Below are positions 54,005-62,797 of a stretch of 64,000 nucleotides of DNA, piece by piece. The notes below the pieces were generated by a model, which did not search any database, was not told the origin of the DNA, and saw only the letters and a program-made list of their open reading frames with translations. The translations under genes were made by a program, and so were the position numbers. The DNA comes from Bacillota bacterium (lineage in GTDB: Bacteria; Bacillota; Clostridia; Acetivibrionales; DSM-1351): the NCBI GenBank assembly GCA_023391425.1, contig JAEWAX010000158.1, positions 57,662-121,661 on the forward strand, read 5' to 3'. Within the stretch, counting starts at the first letter, position 1; each line of letters starts with the position of its first letter.

Positions 54005-56173
54005 CTACTTCTTCCACTTCGACAATGCATCTGCAAGTGCTGAATTAATAGGCTCTCCTTCATCCTGCTGTCTTAAGAATTTGGTTACTTCCTTTTTATC
54101 CACCTGCTCGCCTTTTCGTTTTTTGAAGGCATCTAACTTTTCTCTGTAACCACATATACAATAGAAGGACTTATTTTCCCCATCTCCTCGCATCTCCATC
54201 TTTTTGTGACAATTAGGGCATCGGGCATTTGATACAACAGAAATATTCTTTCTATATCCACATTCTCTATCTGGGCAGACAAGCATTTTGCCCTTTTTAC
54301 CAGATACCTCAAGCATGTATTTACCACACTCTGGGCACTTATCTCTGGAAACATTGTCATGCTTAAATTGTTCTGAGTTTGCAATAACAGCTCCAACTAG
54401 CTTTGTTGCATATCCTTTCATCTCACCTACGAATGTGCTTGGGTTAACCTTTCCTTGGCTGATTAAAGTAAGTTTTTGCTCCCATTTTGCTGTAAGCTCG
54501 GGTGATTTTAAGTCTGTCGGAACCAGTCCAATTAGTTGTATTCCCTTAGAAGTTGGGTATATGTCCTTTCCTCTTCGCTCAACATAAAAGGTATTAAATA
54601 ATTTCTCTATAATATCAGCCCTTGTTGCTGGTGTTCCAAGTCCACTCGTATTCTCAAGCGTTTCCTTTAGGGCTTTGTTATCAACAAACTTCCCTGGGTG
54701 CTCCATAGCAGACAAGAGTGTTGCCTCTGTGTATCTTGCAGGTGGTTTGGTTTTGCCATTTATCGCTCTTGGTGAAATGACCTTTGCTTTCTGCCCTTTT
54801 TGCACATCTGGTAAGGACTGGTCATTGTCATCATCGTCTGTTTCTTCCTCCAATTTACCAAAGCCTTCATAAACAGATTTCCAACCCCAGGACTTAACAA
54901 TCTTTCCTCTGGCATTAAAGGTTTCTCCACTTATATTGAGCTTTACAGTGGTTTGCTCATATTCAAAAGGTGCGCTTAGTACTGCAATAAACCTCTTAAC
55001 AATCAAGTCATATATATTTCTCTCTTCTGAGCTTAGAGAAGATAAGTTTACAAACTGTTCTGTAGGAATAATTGCATGATGGTCAGACACCTTACTATTG
55101 TCAACAAAACGATTGGTCACATTGATTCTATTCCTCAATATGCCCTGTGCTAATTTTGCATAAGGCCCAATTGCTATACTCTTTAATCTTTCAGATAGAG
55201 TTGGAACAATATCCGTAGTAATATATCGTGAATCAGTTCTAGGATATGTCACCAATTTATGTGTCTCATACAGCTTTTGCATTATATTTAGAGTTTGCTT
55301 CGCAGAATAGGCATATTTACGGTTGGCATCTCTTTGAAGTTCGGTTAAATCATATGCCAGAGGTGGAAGTTCCTTCTTTAATTCCTTCTTTACCTCAACC
55401 ACTTCGCCCATTTGTCCAGTTATTTTCTGAACTATACTATCTGCCTGTTCTTTGCTAAAGGTTCTCGTCTGGTTGGTTACTTTGTCCTGCCATTGCACAG
55501 AAAATCCATTAAACTGAGCTGTTATGCTCCAGAAATCCTTTGGAACAAACTTCTTTATTTCTTCTTCTCGTGCGACAATCATTGCCAGAGTAGGAGTCTG
55601 AACCCTTCCCGCTGAGAGCTGTGCATTGTGTTTGCAAGTTAGTGCTCTAGTTACATTTAAGCCTACCAGCCAGTCAGCTTCAGACCTGCTCTGTGCTGAG
55701 TAAAACAAGTTGTCATATTCTCTGCTGGGCTTCAGGTGTGCAAAACCTTCCTTGATTGCTTTATCTGTCTGAGATGAAATCCATAGGCGCTTGATAGGCT
55801 TTCTAAAGCCTGCCTTTAATATAATCCATCTAGCTACTAGTTCTCCTTCTCTTCCAGCATCTGTAGCAATAACAAGCTCATCCACATCTGCCCTATTCAA
55901 AAGGCTCTTTACAGTACCAAATTGCTTGGATGTCTGTTTAATAACCACAAGTTCCATCTTATTGGGCAGCATAGGCAAATCTTCTAGATTCCACGATTTA
56001 TACTTATTTCCATAAGCCTCTGGATCTGCAAGTGTTACCAAATGTCCCAAAGCCCATGTCACAATATATTTCGAACCCATTATGTAGCCATTTGCATTTT
56101 GATTGCAATTAAGCACTTTTGCTAAATCCCTAGCTACAGATGGTTTTTCAGCTAATACTAATATTTTTCCCAT
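54005..56173 (-). CDS. topB: DNA topoisomerase III
   Basis: 722 residues. The TOPRIM domain has ILVLAEKPSVARDLA and ATDAGREGELVARW. The type IA core has the active-site Tyr in LVTYPRTDSRYI and SAGRVQTPTLAMIV. Two C-terminal zinc-ribbon segments (CPECGKYML to CPDREC, CPNCHKKM to CIC) follow. It relaxes and decatenates DNA through a single-strand break. The start at 56173 (MGKILVL) is chosen because GAGAGG precedes it by about 10 nt; the upstream extension of six residues lacks a site. Confidence 0.93.
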   Translation of the reverse strand: MGKILVLAEKPSVARDLAKVLNCNQNANGYIMGSKYIVTWALGHLVTLADPEAYGNKYKSWNLEDLPMLPNKMELVVIKQTSKQFGTVKSLLNRADVDELVIATDAGREGELVARWIILKAGFRKPIKRLWISSQTDKAIKEGFAHLKPSREYDNLFYSAQSRSEADWLVGLNVTRALTCKHNAQLSAGRVQTPTLAMIVAREEEIKKFVPKDFWSITAQFNGFSVQWQDKVTNQTRTFSKEQADSIVQKITGQMGEVVEVKKELKKELPPLAYDLTELQRDANRKYAYSAKQTLNIMQKLYETHKLVTYPRTDSRYITTDIVPTLSERLKSIAIGPYAKLAQGILRNRINVTNRFVDNSKVSDHHAIIPTEQFVNLSSLSSEERNIYDLIVKRFIAVLSAPFEYEQTTVKLNISGETFNARGKIVKSWGWKSVYEGFGKLEEETDDDDNDQSLPDVQKGQKAKVISPRAINGKTKPPARYTEATLLSAMEHPGKFVDNKALKETLENTSGLGTPATRADIIEKLFNTFYVERRGKDIYPTSKGIQLIGLVPTDLKSPELTAKWEQKLTLISQGKVNPSTFVGEMKGYATKLVGAVIANSEQFKHDNVSRDKCPECGKYMLEVSGKKGKMLVCPDRECGYRKNISVVSNARCPNCHKKMEMRGDGENKSFYCICGYREKLDAFKKRKGEQVDKKEVTKFLRQQDEGEPINSALADALSKWKK

Positions 56174-56341
56174 TAATCTTAATCCTCTCAATGTTTACTT
56201 CCTTATAAGTTTAACATAAATGGGATTGTTATTCATTAACAAACATCTGAAATTATTACTTCTATTATTTATTAATGAACTGAGCTAAATATAATGAGCC
56301 ATCTTAGTATAACGTTTCTTTATGTAAACTCATCAAATACT

Positions 56342-57190
56342 TTATTTCTCTTTGTATAAATACACAAACCAATATGCCATACCAGTAAACACCACTCCAC
56401 CTAAAATATTCCCCAAAGTAACAGGTATCAAGTTGTGAGTAATAAAGCTGACCCAATTTAAAGAATTTATTTTTTCAGCAGAGGCGCCTAATGTAATAGC
56501 CTGCTTAACCCATTCCGGATTAGATTTGGCCATTATTCCAACTGGAATATAGTACATATTTGCAACGCAGTGCTCAAATCCAGAAGTTATAAATAGCCAA
56601 ATCGGAAAAAATATTGCTAAAAGTCTGCCTGCCATATCCTTTGTTCCATATGCCATCCATACAGCTAGTGAAACCAACCAATTACACATAATACCCATCA
56701 CAAAAGCTTCTGAAAATCCCAATGAAATTTTATAAGTTGCCGTTTTTATAGTAAATCCACCCAGTAATCCGTTTGAAAAGCCTAGCTGTCCAGACTTAGA
56801 AATAAGCCAAGCTATCAGCGCTGCACCAATAAAATTGCCTGCATATACAGTAATCCAGTTTTTAAGAAGCCCACCCAATCCAATTCTTTTTTGTGCAAGG
56901 GCTGCTACCATAAGAGTATTCCCAGTGAAAAGCTCACCGCCTGCAACAATAACCAACATTAGCCCAGTTGAAAATAAAGCACCCGCTAAAGCTTTCCCTA
57001 CACCAGCCATAGGTATATTGTATATTGCAGCATTTGAGCCCTCTGATGCAAATGCTATAAACGATCCTGCAAGAATACCTAAAACTAAAAGCCGTGTTAC
57101 TTTTGTATTTACCTTTTTGCATGCATTTTCAACTGTTTGTTCAGCTATCTGGTCCGGTGCAAACAGAGTACTTGTATGCTTATCTGACAT
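56342..57190 (-). CDS. Formate/nitrite transporter family channel
   Basis: 282 residues with six hydrophobic helices. AGGELFTGNTLMVAALAQKRIG and FSEAFVMGIMCNWLVSLAVWMAYG carry the FNT signatures; the selectivity His is likely in GFEHCVANMYYIPVGI. FNT pentamers export or import formate, nitrite or hydrosulfide. In a fermenter formate is plausible but not proven. The start at 57190 (MSDKHT) follows AGGAG by 9 nt. Confidence 0.9.
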   Translation of the reverse strand: MSDKHTSTLFAPDQIAEQTVENACKKVNTKVTRLLVLGILAGSFIAFASEGSNAAIYNIPMAGVGKALAGALFSTGLMLVIVAGGELFTGNTLMVAALAQKRIGLGGLLKNWITVYAGNFIGAALIAWLISKSGQLGFSNGLLGGFTIKTATYKISLGFSEAFVMGIMCNWLVSLAVWMAYGTKDMAGRLLAIFFPIWLFITSGFEHCVANMYYIPVGIMAKSNPEWVKQAITLGASAEKINSLNWVSFITHNLIPVTLGNILGGVVFTGMAYWFVYLYKEK

Positions 57191-57315
57191 AATCACCCAC
57201 TCCTGTCACAAAATTAATACATTTGTTTATTATATCAGATTTTTAAATATAGATATTCTTTATTCTCGCCTATATTAGTCCAATAATGGGCTTATTTATA
57301 CTAATTTGCATTAAA

Positions 57316-57340
57316 ATAGGGATACACGAAGGCTCCCTAT
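57316..57340 (-). terminator. Weak terminator behind bioY
   Basis: ATAGGGA/TCCCTAT with an 11-nt loop is followed on the minus strand by TTTTAATG, shortly after the bioY stop. Confidence 0.55.
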
Positions 57341-57362
57341 AATTTTGAATATTCTTTTTACA

Positions 57363-57923
57363 TTATTTGCTTTTGGATGAAATAATGTAATTTTTTACAA
57401 CAGGAATCAACCTTGCACCTATCAATGCCGCTAAATAGCTCTTGATTATATCACCTGGGATTGTGGTTACAAAGCCGTAGTACAAGACCTTCCAGAAGGA
57501 AGTCTGACTATTTAGATATACATTTTTTATTAAATATAAGTAGGGTACACCAATTATGTACATAAATAATATACCAATTATACTTATCAAGAATAGCTTT
57601 AAAATTTTTGGTTTTTCTAGTCGTTCTGTCAGCTTTCCAACCACAAACGTACATACTATCATTCCTAATAAATATCCAAAGGTGGGCTGAAGTACATATG
57701 CCGGGCCGCTGCCCATAGTGAAAACTGGTATTCCACAAAGACCTACTGCTATATAAACTATTTGTGAAGTCATTCCCAATTTGGCACCTAGCAATATTCC
57801 ACTCATCAGACAGAAAAAAACTTGAAAGGTTATTGGCATATTGGGCAGTGGTATTTTAATAAATGCCCCTATAGCAGTCAGTGCTGCAAAAAGTCCAATA
57901 TAAACAATGTTTCTAATTTTCAT
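57363..57923 (-). CDS. bioY: Biotin transporter substrate-binding component BioY
   Basis: 186 residues with six hydrophobic helices. NMPITFQVFFCLMSGILLGAKLGMTSQIVYIAVGLCGIPVF (in sections) and GPAYVLQPTFGYLLG are BioY hallmarks. It is the S-component of the biotin ECF importer and would use a shared EcfAAT module. A BirA-type box lies over its promoter (57957-58010), so biotin-dependent repression by BirA is expected. An AGGAGA site precedes the ATG. Confidence 0.92.
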   Translation of the reverse strand: MKIRNIVYIGLFAALTAIGAFIKIPLPNMPITFQVFFCLMSGILLGAKLGMTSQIVYIAVGLCGIPVFTMGSGPAYVLQPTFGYLLGMIVCTFVVGKLTERLEKPKILKLFLISIIGILFMYIIGVPYLYLIKNVYLNSQTSFWKVLYYGFVTTIPGDIIKSYLAALIGARLIPVVKNYIISSKSK

Positions 57924-57956
57924 ATTCTTCTCCTATACTCATGTTTACTTTCCTTA

Positions 57957-57985
57957 AGTGTAAATAAAAAAAAAGCTATTGTCAA
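57957..57985 (-). promoter_or_regulatory. bioY promoter
   Basis: On the minus strand TTGACA (57980-57985) is a perfect -35, followed 17 bp on by TACACT (57957-57962). The -35 lies in one arm of the BirA box. Confidence 0.65.
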
Positions 57986-58017
57986 CCAAAATTTTTCATT
58001 TGGTTAACAATAGCTTT
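57969..58017 (-). terminator. Terminator of the TPR-gene operon
   Basis: The arms AAAGCTATTGTTAACCAAA and its near complement form a long stem on the minus strand, followed by nine T residues. It ends the transcript that contains the TPR gene and overlaps the bioY control region. Confidence 0.8.
57979..58010. promoter_or_regulatory. BirA-type operator of bioY
   Basis: TTGTCAACC-N14-GGTTAACAA matches the Firmicutes BirA box pattern TTGTTAACC-N14/15-GGTTAACAA with one change, about 60 bp before the bioY ATG. The change creates the -35 TTGACA on the minus strand. Confidence 0.8.
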
Positions 58018-58153
58018 CATGGAACAAGTGAAGCTTCTCTTAGATAATGTCAGTAAGTCAGTTTATGTACTATAAAGCATACTAAAAAGGATTATACAGA
58101 ATCAAATTACTGTGGTATTTGTTTATTCGAAACACCTCGTAAGTCCAGCGTAC

Positions 58154-59098
58154 CTAAATAGTAAATCGCTTTCTGTATTGTTCCATTTCTCTTAAAGGTT
58201 CTAGTTCTTTATCCGACTTCATATATTCCTCAAGCTCTTTACTCAAATCTGCAGCTGTAATCAAATCATTAATAGCTAAATCATACTCGCCTTGATGAAC
58301 AAAAAAGCAAGCCCTATTATAATATAAAAATGATGTTTTCGGGCAATTTTTTATCCCTCTTGATATTACTTCAATAGCTTTCTGATAATCATTCTCTTCC
58401 AAATAAATAACTGATAGATTTAAATATGTGTATGAATATTTTTTATTTCTACGAATAGATTGAAGGTAATATTCTACTGCCTTGTTTGGATACCCTAGCT
58501 TATTCATAATAACTCCGGCGTTAAATAGCGCTCTAAAGTTATTTGGTACTAGCTCAAGGCCTTTTCTTATGGCAATTAACGCCTTATCATATTTACCTAA
58601 ATCCTCATATACCGCTGCGAGATTATTATATGCCCAAAAGTGGTTAGGATCTAGTTCCGCCGCCTTCTCATAATATTCTGCTGCTTCCTCCTTTTTACCG
58701 CTCTCATCAAAAGCGTTCGCCATGAAAAAATAAGCCTTTGAAAAACCCGGATCTAATTCAATAGACCTTTTATAAAAATCAATTGATTTGTCATATTCTT
58801 TTTTACTGTCAAAAATAATGGCTAAGCCATAGTATGCTCTAGCCTCTAAAGGATTTATCTCAATTGCTTTTTGGTAAGTCTTAATTGCTTCATCTTGTCT
58901 GCCTAAAACATCAAGATTTATTGCTATATCCAGCAAAATATCAATAAAATCAATATTTAAGCCTTTTTTCAAATATAGACTTAGTGCTTTGTTATAGAAT
59001 ATTAATGAGAGCTTAGGTATAATATTCATCAATAATCCAGCCAAAAAATACAATACATTAAAACAATATATATATAAATCAGTAATTATCCTGTGCAT
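58154..59098 (-). CDS. TPR-repeat protein
   Basis: 314 residues. An N-terminal hydrophobic stretch (IYCFNVLYFLAGLLMNIIPKL) may anchor it. At least seven tetratricopeptide repeats follow from about residue 55, for example AIKTYQKAIEINPLEARAYYG, SIDFYKRSIELDPGFSKAYF and AAEYYEKAAELDPNHFWAYN (consecutive units of 34). Such repeats hold protein partners; no catalytic domain is seen. It starts 5 bp after cooT without a strong ribosome site, which suggests coupled translation. Its link to the metal genes is not known. Confidence 0.85.
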   Translation of the reverse strand: MHRIITDLYIYCFNVLYFLAGLLMNIIPKLSLIFYNKALSLYLKKGLNIDFIDILLDIAINLDVLGRQDEAIKTYQKAIEINPLEARAYYGLAIIFDSKKEYDKSIDFYKRSIELDPGFSKAYFFMANAFDESGKKEEAAEYYEKAAELDPNHFWAYNNLAAVYEDLGKYDKALIAIRKGLELVPNNFRALFNAGVIMNKLGYPNKAVEYYLQSIRRNKKYSYTYLNLSVIYLEENDYQKAIEVISRGIKNCPKTSFLYYNRACFFVHQGEYDLAINDLITAADLSKELEEYMKSDKELEPLREMEQYRKRFTI

Positions 59099-59103
59099 GT
59101 TTA

Positions 59104-59298
59104 TTAACCAAGTTTCTCCAATATTATTCTATGTTGAACCAGTTCCATTTCCTTTATTCTAGCTCGCACAGTTTTTCTCTCACTATATATATTTTCTAGG
59201 ATTACCTCATCATTATTTGGTATTACTTTATCCACTGAGTCCAAAATCAACACTTCATTTCCGTTTACATCAATAAAATAAACATTAGCCTCACACAT
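59104..59298 (-). CDS. cooT: CooT-family small nickel-binding-like protein
   Basis: 64 residues beginning MCEANVYFIDVNGNE and containing SERKTVRARIKEMELVQHRIIL, the pattern of the CooT family (formerly annotated as a predicted RNA-binding protein). In characterised CooT a dimer binds one nickel through Cys2 next to the start Met, and Cys2 is present here. AAGGAG lies 8 nt before the ATG. It overlaps the DUF3842 gene by 8 bp, and a metal importer is encoded upstream in the same direction, supporting a nickel-handling role. Confidence 0.8.
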   Translation of the reverse strand: MCEANVYFIDVNGNEVLILDSVDKVIPNNDEVILENIYSERKTVRARIKEMELVQHRIILEKLG

Positions 59299-59716
59299 TT
59301 TTATCGCTCCTTATAATATTGCCAACTATATTAATTGCATCGTCTATGTAATGAGGAAGAGGTTCATCCTTTGTACCCGCAATAAGTATATTACACCTAT
59401 TGAGTGGTATTAACACCTTAATTGCAGGACTTTCAGATATCGCCTTTGCCATTGTAGGTGTTAGCTCTCCCAACATGGAATTTGCACAAACTATCCCTAT
59501 AGTTCCCATAACTATATTAACTTTTGATGTATTAAAAACGATTGCATTTTCACCTGATGCCCCTTCGTTCGCTCCAGCCTTTATCATTAAAGACGATGCA
59601 AGAGCATTTGTACCCAAGGCTAGTACTACAATTTCATTTCCAAAAGCATTACGAAGCTTCTCAACAATGAGCTTACCAATGCCTCCGCCCTGTCCATCAA
59701 CAACTGCAATTCTCAT
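59291..59716 (-). CDS. DUF3842 family protein
   Basis: 141 residues with a Rossmann-like opening MRIAVVDGQGGGIGKLIVEKL, then ALGTNALASSLMIKAGANEGASGENAIVFN and GIVCANSMLGELTP (in sections). It looks like the DUF3842 family of Firmicutes, with no known function. It overlaps cooT, so the two products probably act together. The glycine-rich loop suggests nucleotide binding. GGAGG precedes the ATG. Confidence 0.8.
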   Translation of the reverse strand: MRIAVVDGQGGGIGKLIVEKLRNAFGNEIVVLALGTNALASSLMIKAGANEGASGENAIVFNTSKVNIVMGTIGIVCANSMLGELTPTMAKAISESPAIKVLIPLNRCNILIAGTKDEPLPHYIDDAINIVGNIIRSDKNV

Positions 59717-59742
59717 ACTACCTCCGTAATAGCTATCTGCAT

Positions 59743-60720
59743 TTACATATTATAGTTCAACAGTTCTTCGAAAGCTTCACTGAGTTGCTCCCTTGCCCAT
59801 TTATCGCCATTCTCCCAAAGGTATTGTCTAAATGAGTATTCTATAACCATAATAAGTGATAAATATATTCTGTACAATATTGACCGAAGCTTTTCATCCT
59901 TTGTTAAATATGACCTACCCATAAAACTATTCATAAAAACAGTATCCTGTAAAAGGAAGGCACATACTGGCTCCAACAATGCATCTCCATATATTGCTCT
60001 TTCACAGTCAAGTATGCCCATTATTTTTGCAGTTTGCGAGTCAACAAAAATGTTTCCTTTCCATAAATCCTTATGTATCAAAGATGCTTTCTCAACAAGG
60101 TCTAACACATCGCTATGTATCTCAATCATTTGGTAAATCTCATTATAATCATAATTGAGCTTAACCTTATTATCTTTAGCATCATCTAATAATTCCTTTA
60201 TCATAAATAAAAAGGCTTCACTCCAAGTTTTAAATTGCTTATTCTTTTTTGAAATATCACCAAAATATTCTGATTTAATACCTGTAATCTGTTTCACATA
60301 ATATCCAAGTTCTGAAGAAATGGAATTTCGTTGCTGCTCTGACAACTCATCATAAATATTATTTAAAGGAAAGCCTTGTACAAATTCCATAAAGAAGTAC
60401 TCATTTTCAATAATATCCCTATCACTGTCATAGTACAAAACCTTAGGCGCTGGTACATCACCAATAGAACTTATTTTATTTAGCGCATATACTTCATTTC
60501 TCATAATACTATTCTCATATCTCATTACTTTTACATCTTTTGGAGGTGATACCTTAAGGACAATTTGCTGATTGCCTTGTATAGTCAACAGATAGGCAGT
60601 ATTAATGTAACCCTCTTTTAATTCTTTTATTGCATTTACAGTTGTATGTTCCCCAAATGCTTTTTTAACCACTTGAATTATTTTTTCATTTGAAATACTT
60701 GTTTTTGTTATACTATTCAT
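59743..60720 (-). CDS. Aminoglycoside phosphotransferase/choline kinase-like protein
   Basis: 325 residues of the APH family. The nucleotide-binding segment QQIVLKVSPP (Lys) and ENEYFFMEFVQGFPLNN are followed by the catalytic loop LIHKDLWKGNIF (HxDxxxxN) and the metal-binding ILDCERAIYGD in place of DFG. It should phosphorylate a small hydroxyl compound; an antibiotic-resistance role is not supported by context. AGGAG lies before the ATG. It stands between the metal importer genes and DUF3842 with short gaps, so it is probably in the same transcript. Confidence 0.82.
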   Translation of the reverse strand: MNSITKTSISNEKIIQVVKKAFGEHTTVNAIKELKEGYINTAYLLTIQGNQQIVLKVSPPKDVKVMRYENSIMRNEVYALNKISSIGDVPAPKVLYYDSDRDIIENEYFFMEFVQGFPLNNIYDELSEQQRNSISSELGYYVKQITGIKSEYFGDISKKNKQFKTWSEAFLFMIKELLDDAKDNKVKLNYDYNEIYQMIEIHSDVLDLVEKASLIHKDLWKGNIFVDSQTAKIMGILDCERAIYGDALLEPVCAFLLQDTVFMNSFMGRSYLTKDEKLRSILYRIYLSLIMVIEYSFRQYLWENGDKWAREQLSEAFEELLNYNM

Positions 60721-60821
60721 GAATATTTACTCCTAATCAACTAAGTTAAATAACTAACTTTGTTAACTGTAATATCTAATTATTTTAGCATTACTGCAAC
60801 TCGTATACTTCAATTATATAC

Positions 60822-61601
60822 CTATTTTACTTCATTTGAACAAAAACATTTGCTTGCCCTACATATTGGGCAGTTCTGGAGTGAAAGTGGAATTTCAAGT
60901 CCACATTGATCCATTAATTTCTCATTGCTCACTATATCAACTGTGTTGCCATCAGCAACAATTTTCCCATTTTTAAGTACAATTGTTCTTGAACACATAT
61001 CCATAATCATATCAATATCATGGCTGGTTATAATTTTGGTATGGCTAAAGCCATTTAAAATATTCATTACCTTACGTCTTGCTTTTGGGTCTAATGAAGC
61101 GGTAGGTTCATCCATTATCAGGATATCAGGTTGCATAGAAATAACAGCAGCAATTGCAGCTAACCTTTTTTCTCCGCCAGAAAGCTTATACGGTGGTCTA
61201 TCCTTCAAATGAGCAATACCAACTTCTTCAAGTGCCTGCATAACTCTAATATCAACTTCCTCTTCATTGAGCTTATAGTTTCGCGGTCCAAAGGCCACAT
61301 CATCATAAACTGATGTCATAAATAATTGGTCATCTGGTTCTTGAAATACTAATCCAATACTACGTCTAACCTCAGCCAATGTATTTTTATTTACTGGTAA
61401 ATCTCCAACCCTTACCGAGCCTTTTTGAGGAAACAATATTCCTGTCAGAATAGACAGCAGTGTTGATTTACCTGCTCCATTTGCACCAACTACGCCAACA
61501 GCCTCGCCATGCTTCAGTAAAAAAGAAATGTTTTCTAGAGCCTGATGTCCATCAGGATAGCTGAAACATACCTCTTTAAGTTCTATTTTGTGATGACTCA
61601 T
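60822..61601 (-). CDS. nikO: Nickel/cobalt ECF transporter ATPase with cysteine-rich tail
   Basis: 259 residues. It has Walker A GANGAGKST, signature LSGGEKRLAAIAAVI, Walker B ILIMDEPTASLDP and H-loop SHDIDMIMDM, as in CbiO/NikO. The C-terminus adds CPICRASKCFC, a CxxCx4CxC cluster that is not needed for ATPase activity and could bind metal. GGAGG precedes the ATG. It is separated from nikQ by 309 bp that hold repeat C on the opposite strand. Nickel is preferred over cobalt because of the CooT gene downstream. Confidence 0.87.
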   Translation of the reverse strand: MSHHKIELKEVCFSYPDGHQALENISFLLKHGEAVGVVGANGAGKSTLLSILTGILFPQKGSVRVGDLPVNKNTLAEVRRSIGLVFQEPDDQLFMTSVYDDVAFGPRNYKLNEEEVDIRVMQALEEVGIAHLKDRPPYKLSGGEKRLAAIAAVISMQPDILIMDEPTASLDPKARRKVMNILNGFSHTKIITSHDIDMIMDMCSRTIVLKNGKIVADGNTVDIVSNEKLMDQCGLEIPLSLQNCPICRASKCFCSNEVK

Positions 61602-61642
61602 GTTCGTCCTCCATAATTAAGTGCAAATTTGGTAAACATTTA

Positions 61643-61775
61643 ATAAACAGAGTTCTTGGCTTTAGGTGGAGTTTTTACTCCATCTGAAGCTTAGAAATCG
61701 CTATCCATGGTCGTAGCACCGCTTATCCCACACTTATAGAAGTGGCGATATTAGCGGCGGTAGACATCGGATAAA
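61643..61775 (+). repeat. Dispersed structured repeat, copy C
   Basis: Third copy. It opens ATAAACAGAGTTCTTGG, then forms a perfect stem CTTTAGGTGGAGT-TTTT-ACTCCATCTGAAG (one G-T), continues TTAGAAATCGCTATCCA and CCGCT-TATC, has the hairpin CACTT-ATAG-AAGTG, and closes GATATTAGCGGCGGTAGACA, TCGGATAAA. It lies antisense between nikQ and nikO. The remaining 61776-61910 shows no gene. Confidence 0.8.
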
Positions 61776-61910
61776 TCAACTATCGTATGACGGCTTTATC
61801 ATGTACCTACTGTATCAATGGGGTTGCGCTTACAAAATAAAGTCATGAATTTGTAGCGGCTCATCGCAAGCATTTTTGTCGTCGTGCGAACTCACCATCA
61901 GCAAATTTAT

Positions 61911-62705
61911 TTATACAAGCGAAGCAATAAGCAATGGGATATTAATAACTCTCGCTACTACGATAAATGCGACCCACGCTACAAAGTAAACTGCATCATT
62001 AAGTTTCAAACCACTGTCAATTGTTATATTATATCTCCCATTGTAACCTTTTAAAATCATTGATTGATATATCGTCTGTGCCCTGTTGTTGGTTCTAATG
62101 AGGAGCTGACCAACCATTGAGCCCCAGACTTTTATCTTTACGCCCTTCTGTTGTGGTGCACGCAAGGCATATGCTTTTAATAACCTACTTGCCTCATCCA
62201 TAAGCACAAAAATATATCTATAGGTTAATAAAAATAATAATACAAAAATTGATGGAATCCTTAATAAACTTAATGCTCTTGCAATGTCATCTATGCCTGT
62301 TGTCGCTATAAGCAAAAAACCAGCTGTAACCATTAATGTGCTTTTTAGTATTAGTGAAAAGAATGTAAGCCAACCACTAGATAACACAAAGCTCCCTATT
62401 TCAATTACATTTTTATCAAATACAGGGTTTAATATCCCTGCAACTATAATAAAAGGCTCTACAATGAGAACCCTTTTTATTAACTTTCCAAATGGTATGT
62501 CACATATTATTATAACTATGACAGGATAAAGTGCAAACGGTAAAATACCAACAATTTCATATTTATCAAAAGAAGCCAAAACACAAATATAAACTAATGT
62601 TATGATTAATTTAACCAAAGGATGTAAATCATTTATTAAGTTTTTTTGTCTGGACAACTCATCCAGATATTTTGCATTAAAAATTGAACCCATTATGTCT
62701 GGCAT
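61911..62705 (-). CDS. nikQ: Nickel/cobalt ECF transporter T-component
   Basis: 264 residues with about five hydrophobic helices. HPLVKLIITLVYICVLASFDKYE near the start is followed by the coupling helices with the Arg motifs YRYIFVLMDEASRLLKAYALRAP and GSMVGQLLIRTNNRAQTIYQSMILKGY (in sections), typical of CbiQ/NikQ. It links the ATPase to NikMN. The start at 62705 (MPDIMG) follows GGAG by 6 nt. Confidence 0.87.
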   Translation of the reverse strand: MPDIMGSIFNAKYLDELSRQKNLINDLHPLVKLIITLVYICVLASFDKYEIVGILPFALYPVIVIIICDIPFGKLIKRVLIVEPFIIVAGILNPVFDKNVIEIGSFVLSSGWLTFFSLILKSTLMVTAGFLLIATTGIDDIARALSLLRIPSIFVLLFLLTYRYIFVLMDEASRLLKAYALRAPQQKGVKIKVWGSMVGQLLIRTNNRAQTIYQSMILKGYNGRYNITIDSGLKLNDAVYFVAWVAFIVVARVINIPLLIASLV

Positions 62706-62797
62706 ACATATCTCCATAAATCTCAATGATGGTCACAAGAATAATTGAAATTGCTAAATTTGATTACACTTTGCTTTTCATTATTGTGTCCAGATAT

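Noticed and set aside
59743..60720. Aminoglycoside resistance gene
   Set aside because: The APH fold is shared by choline and other small-molecule kinases, and the gene sits in a metal-handling operon rather than a resistance context.
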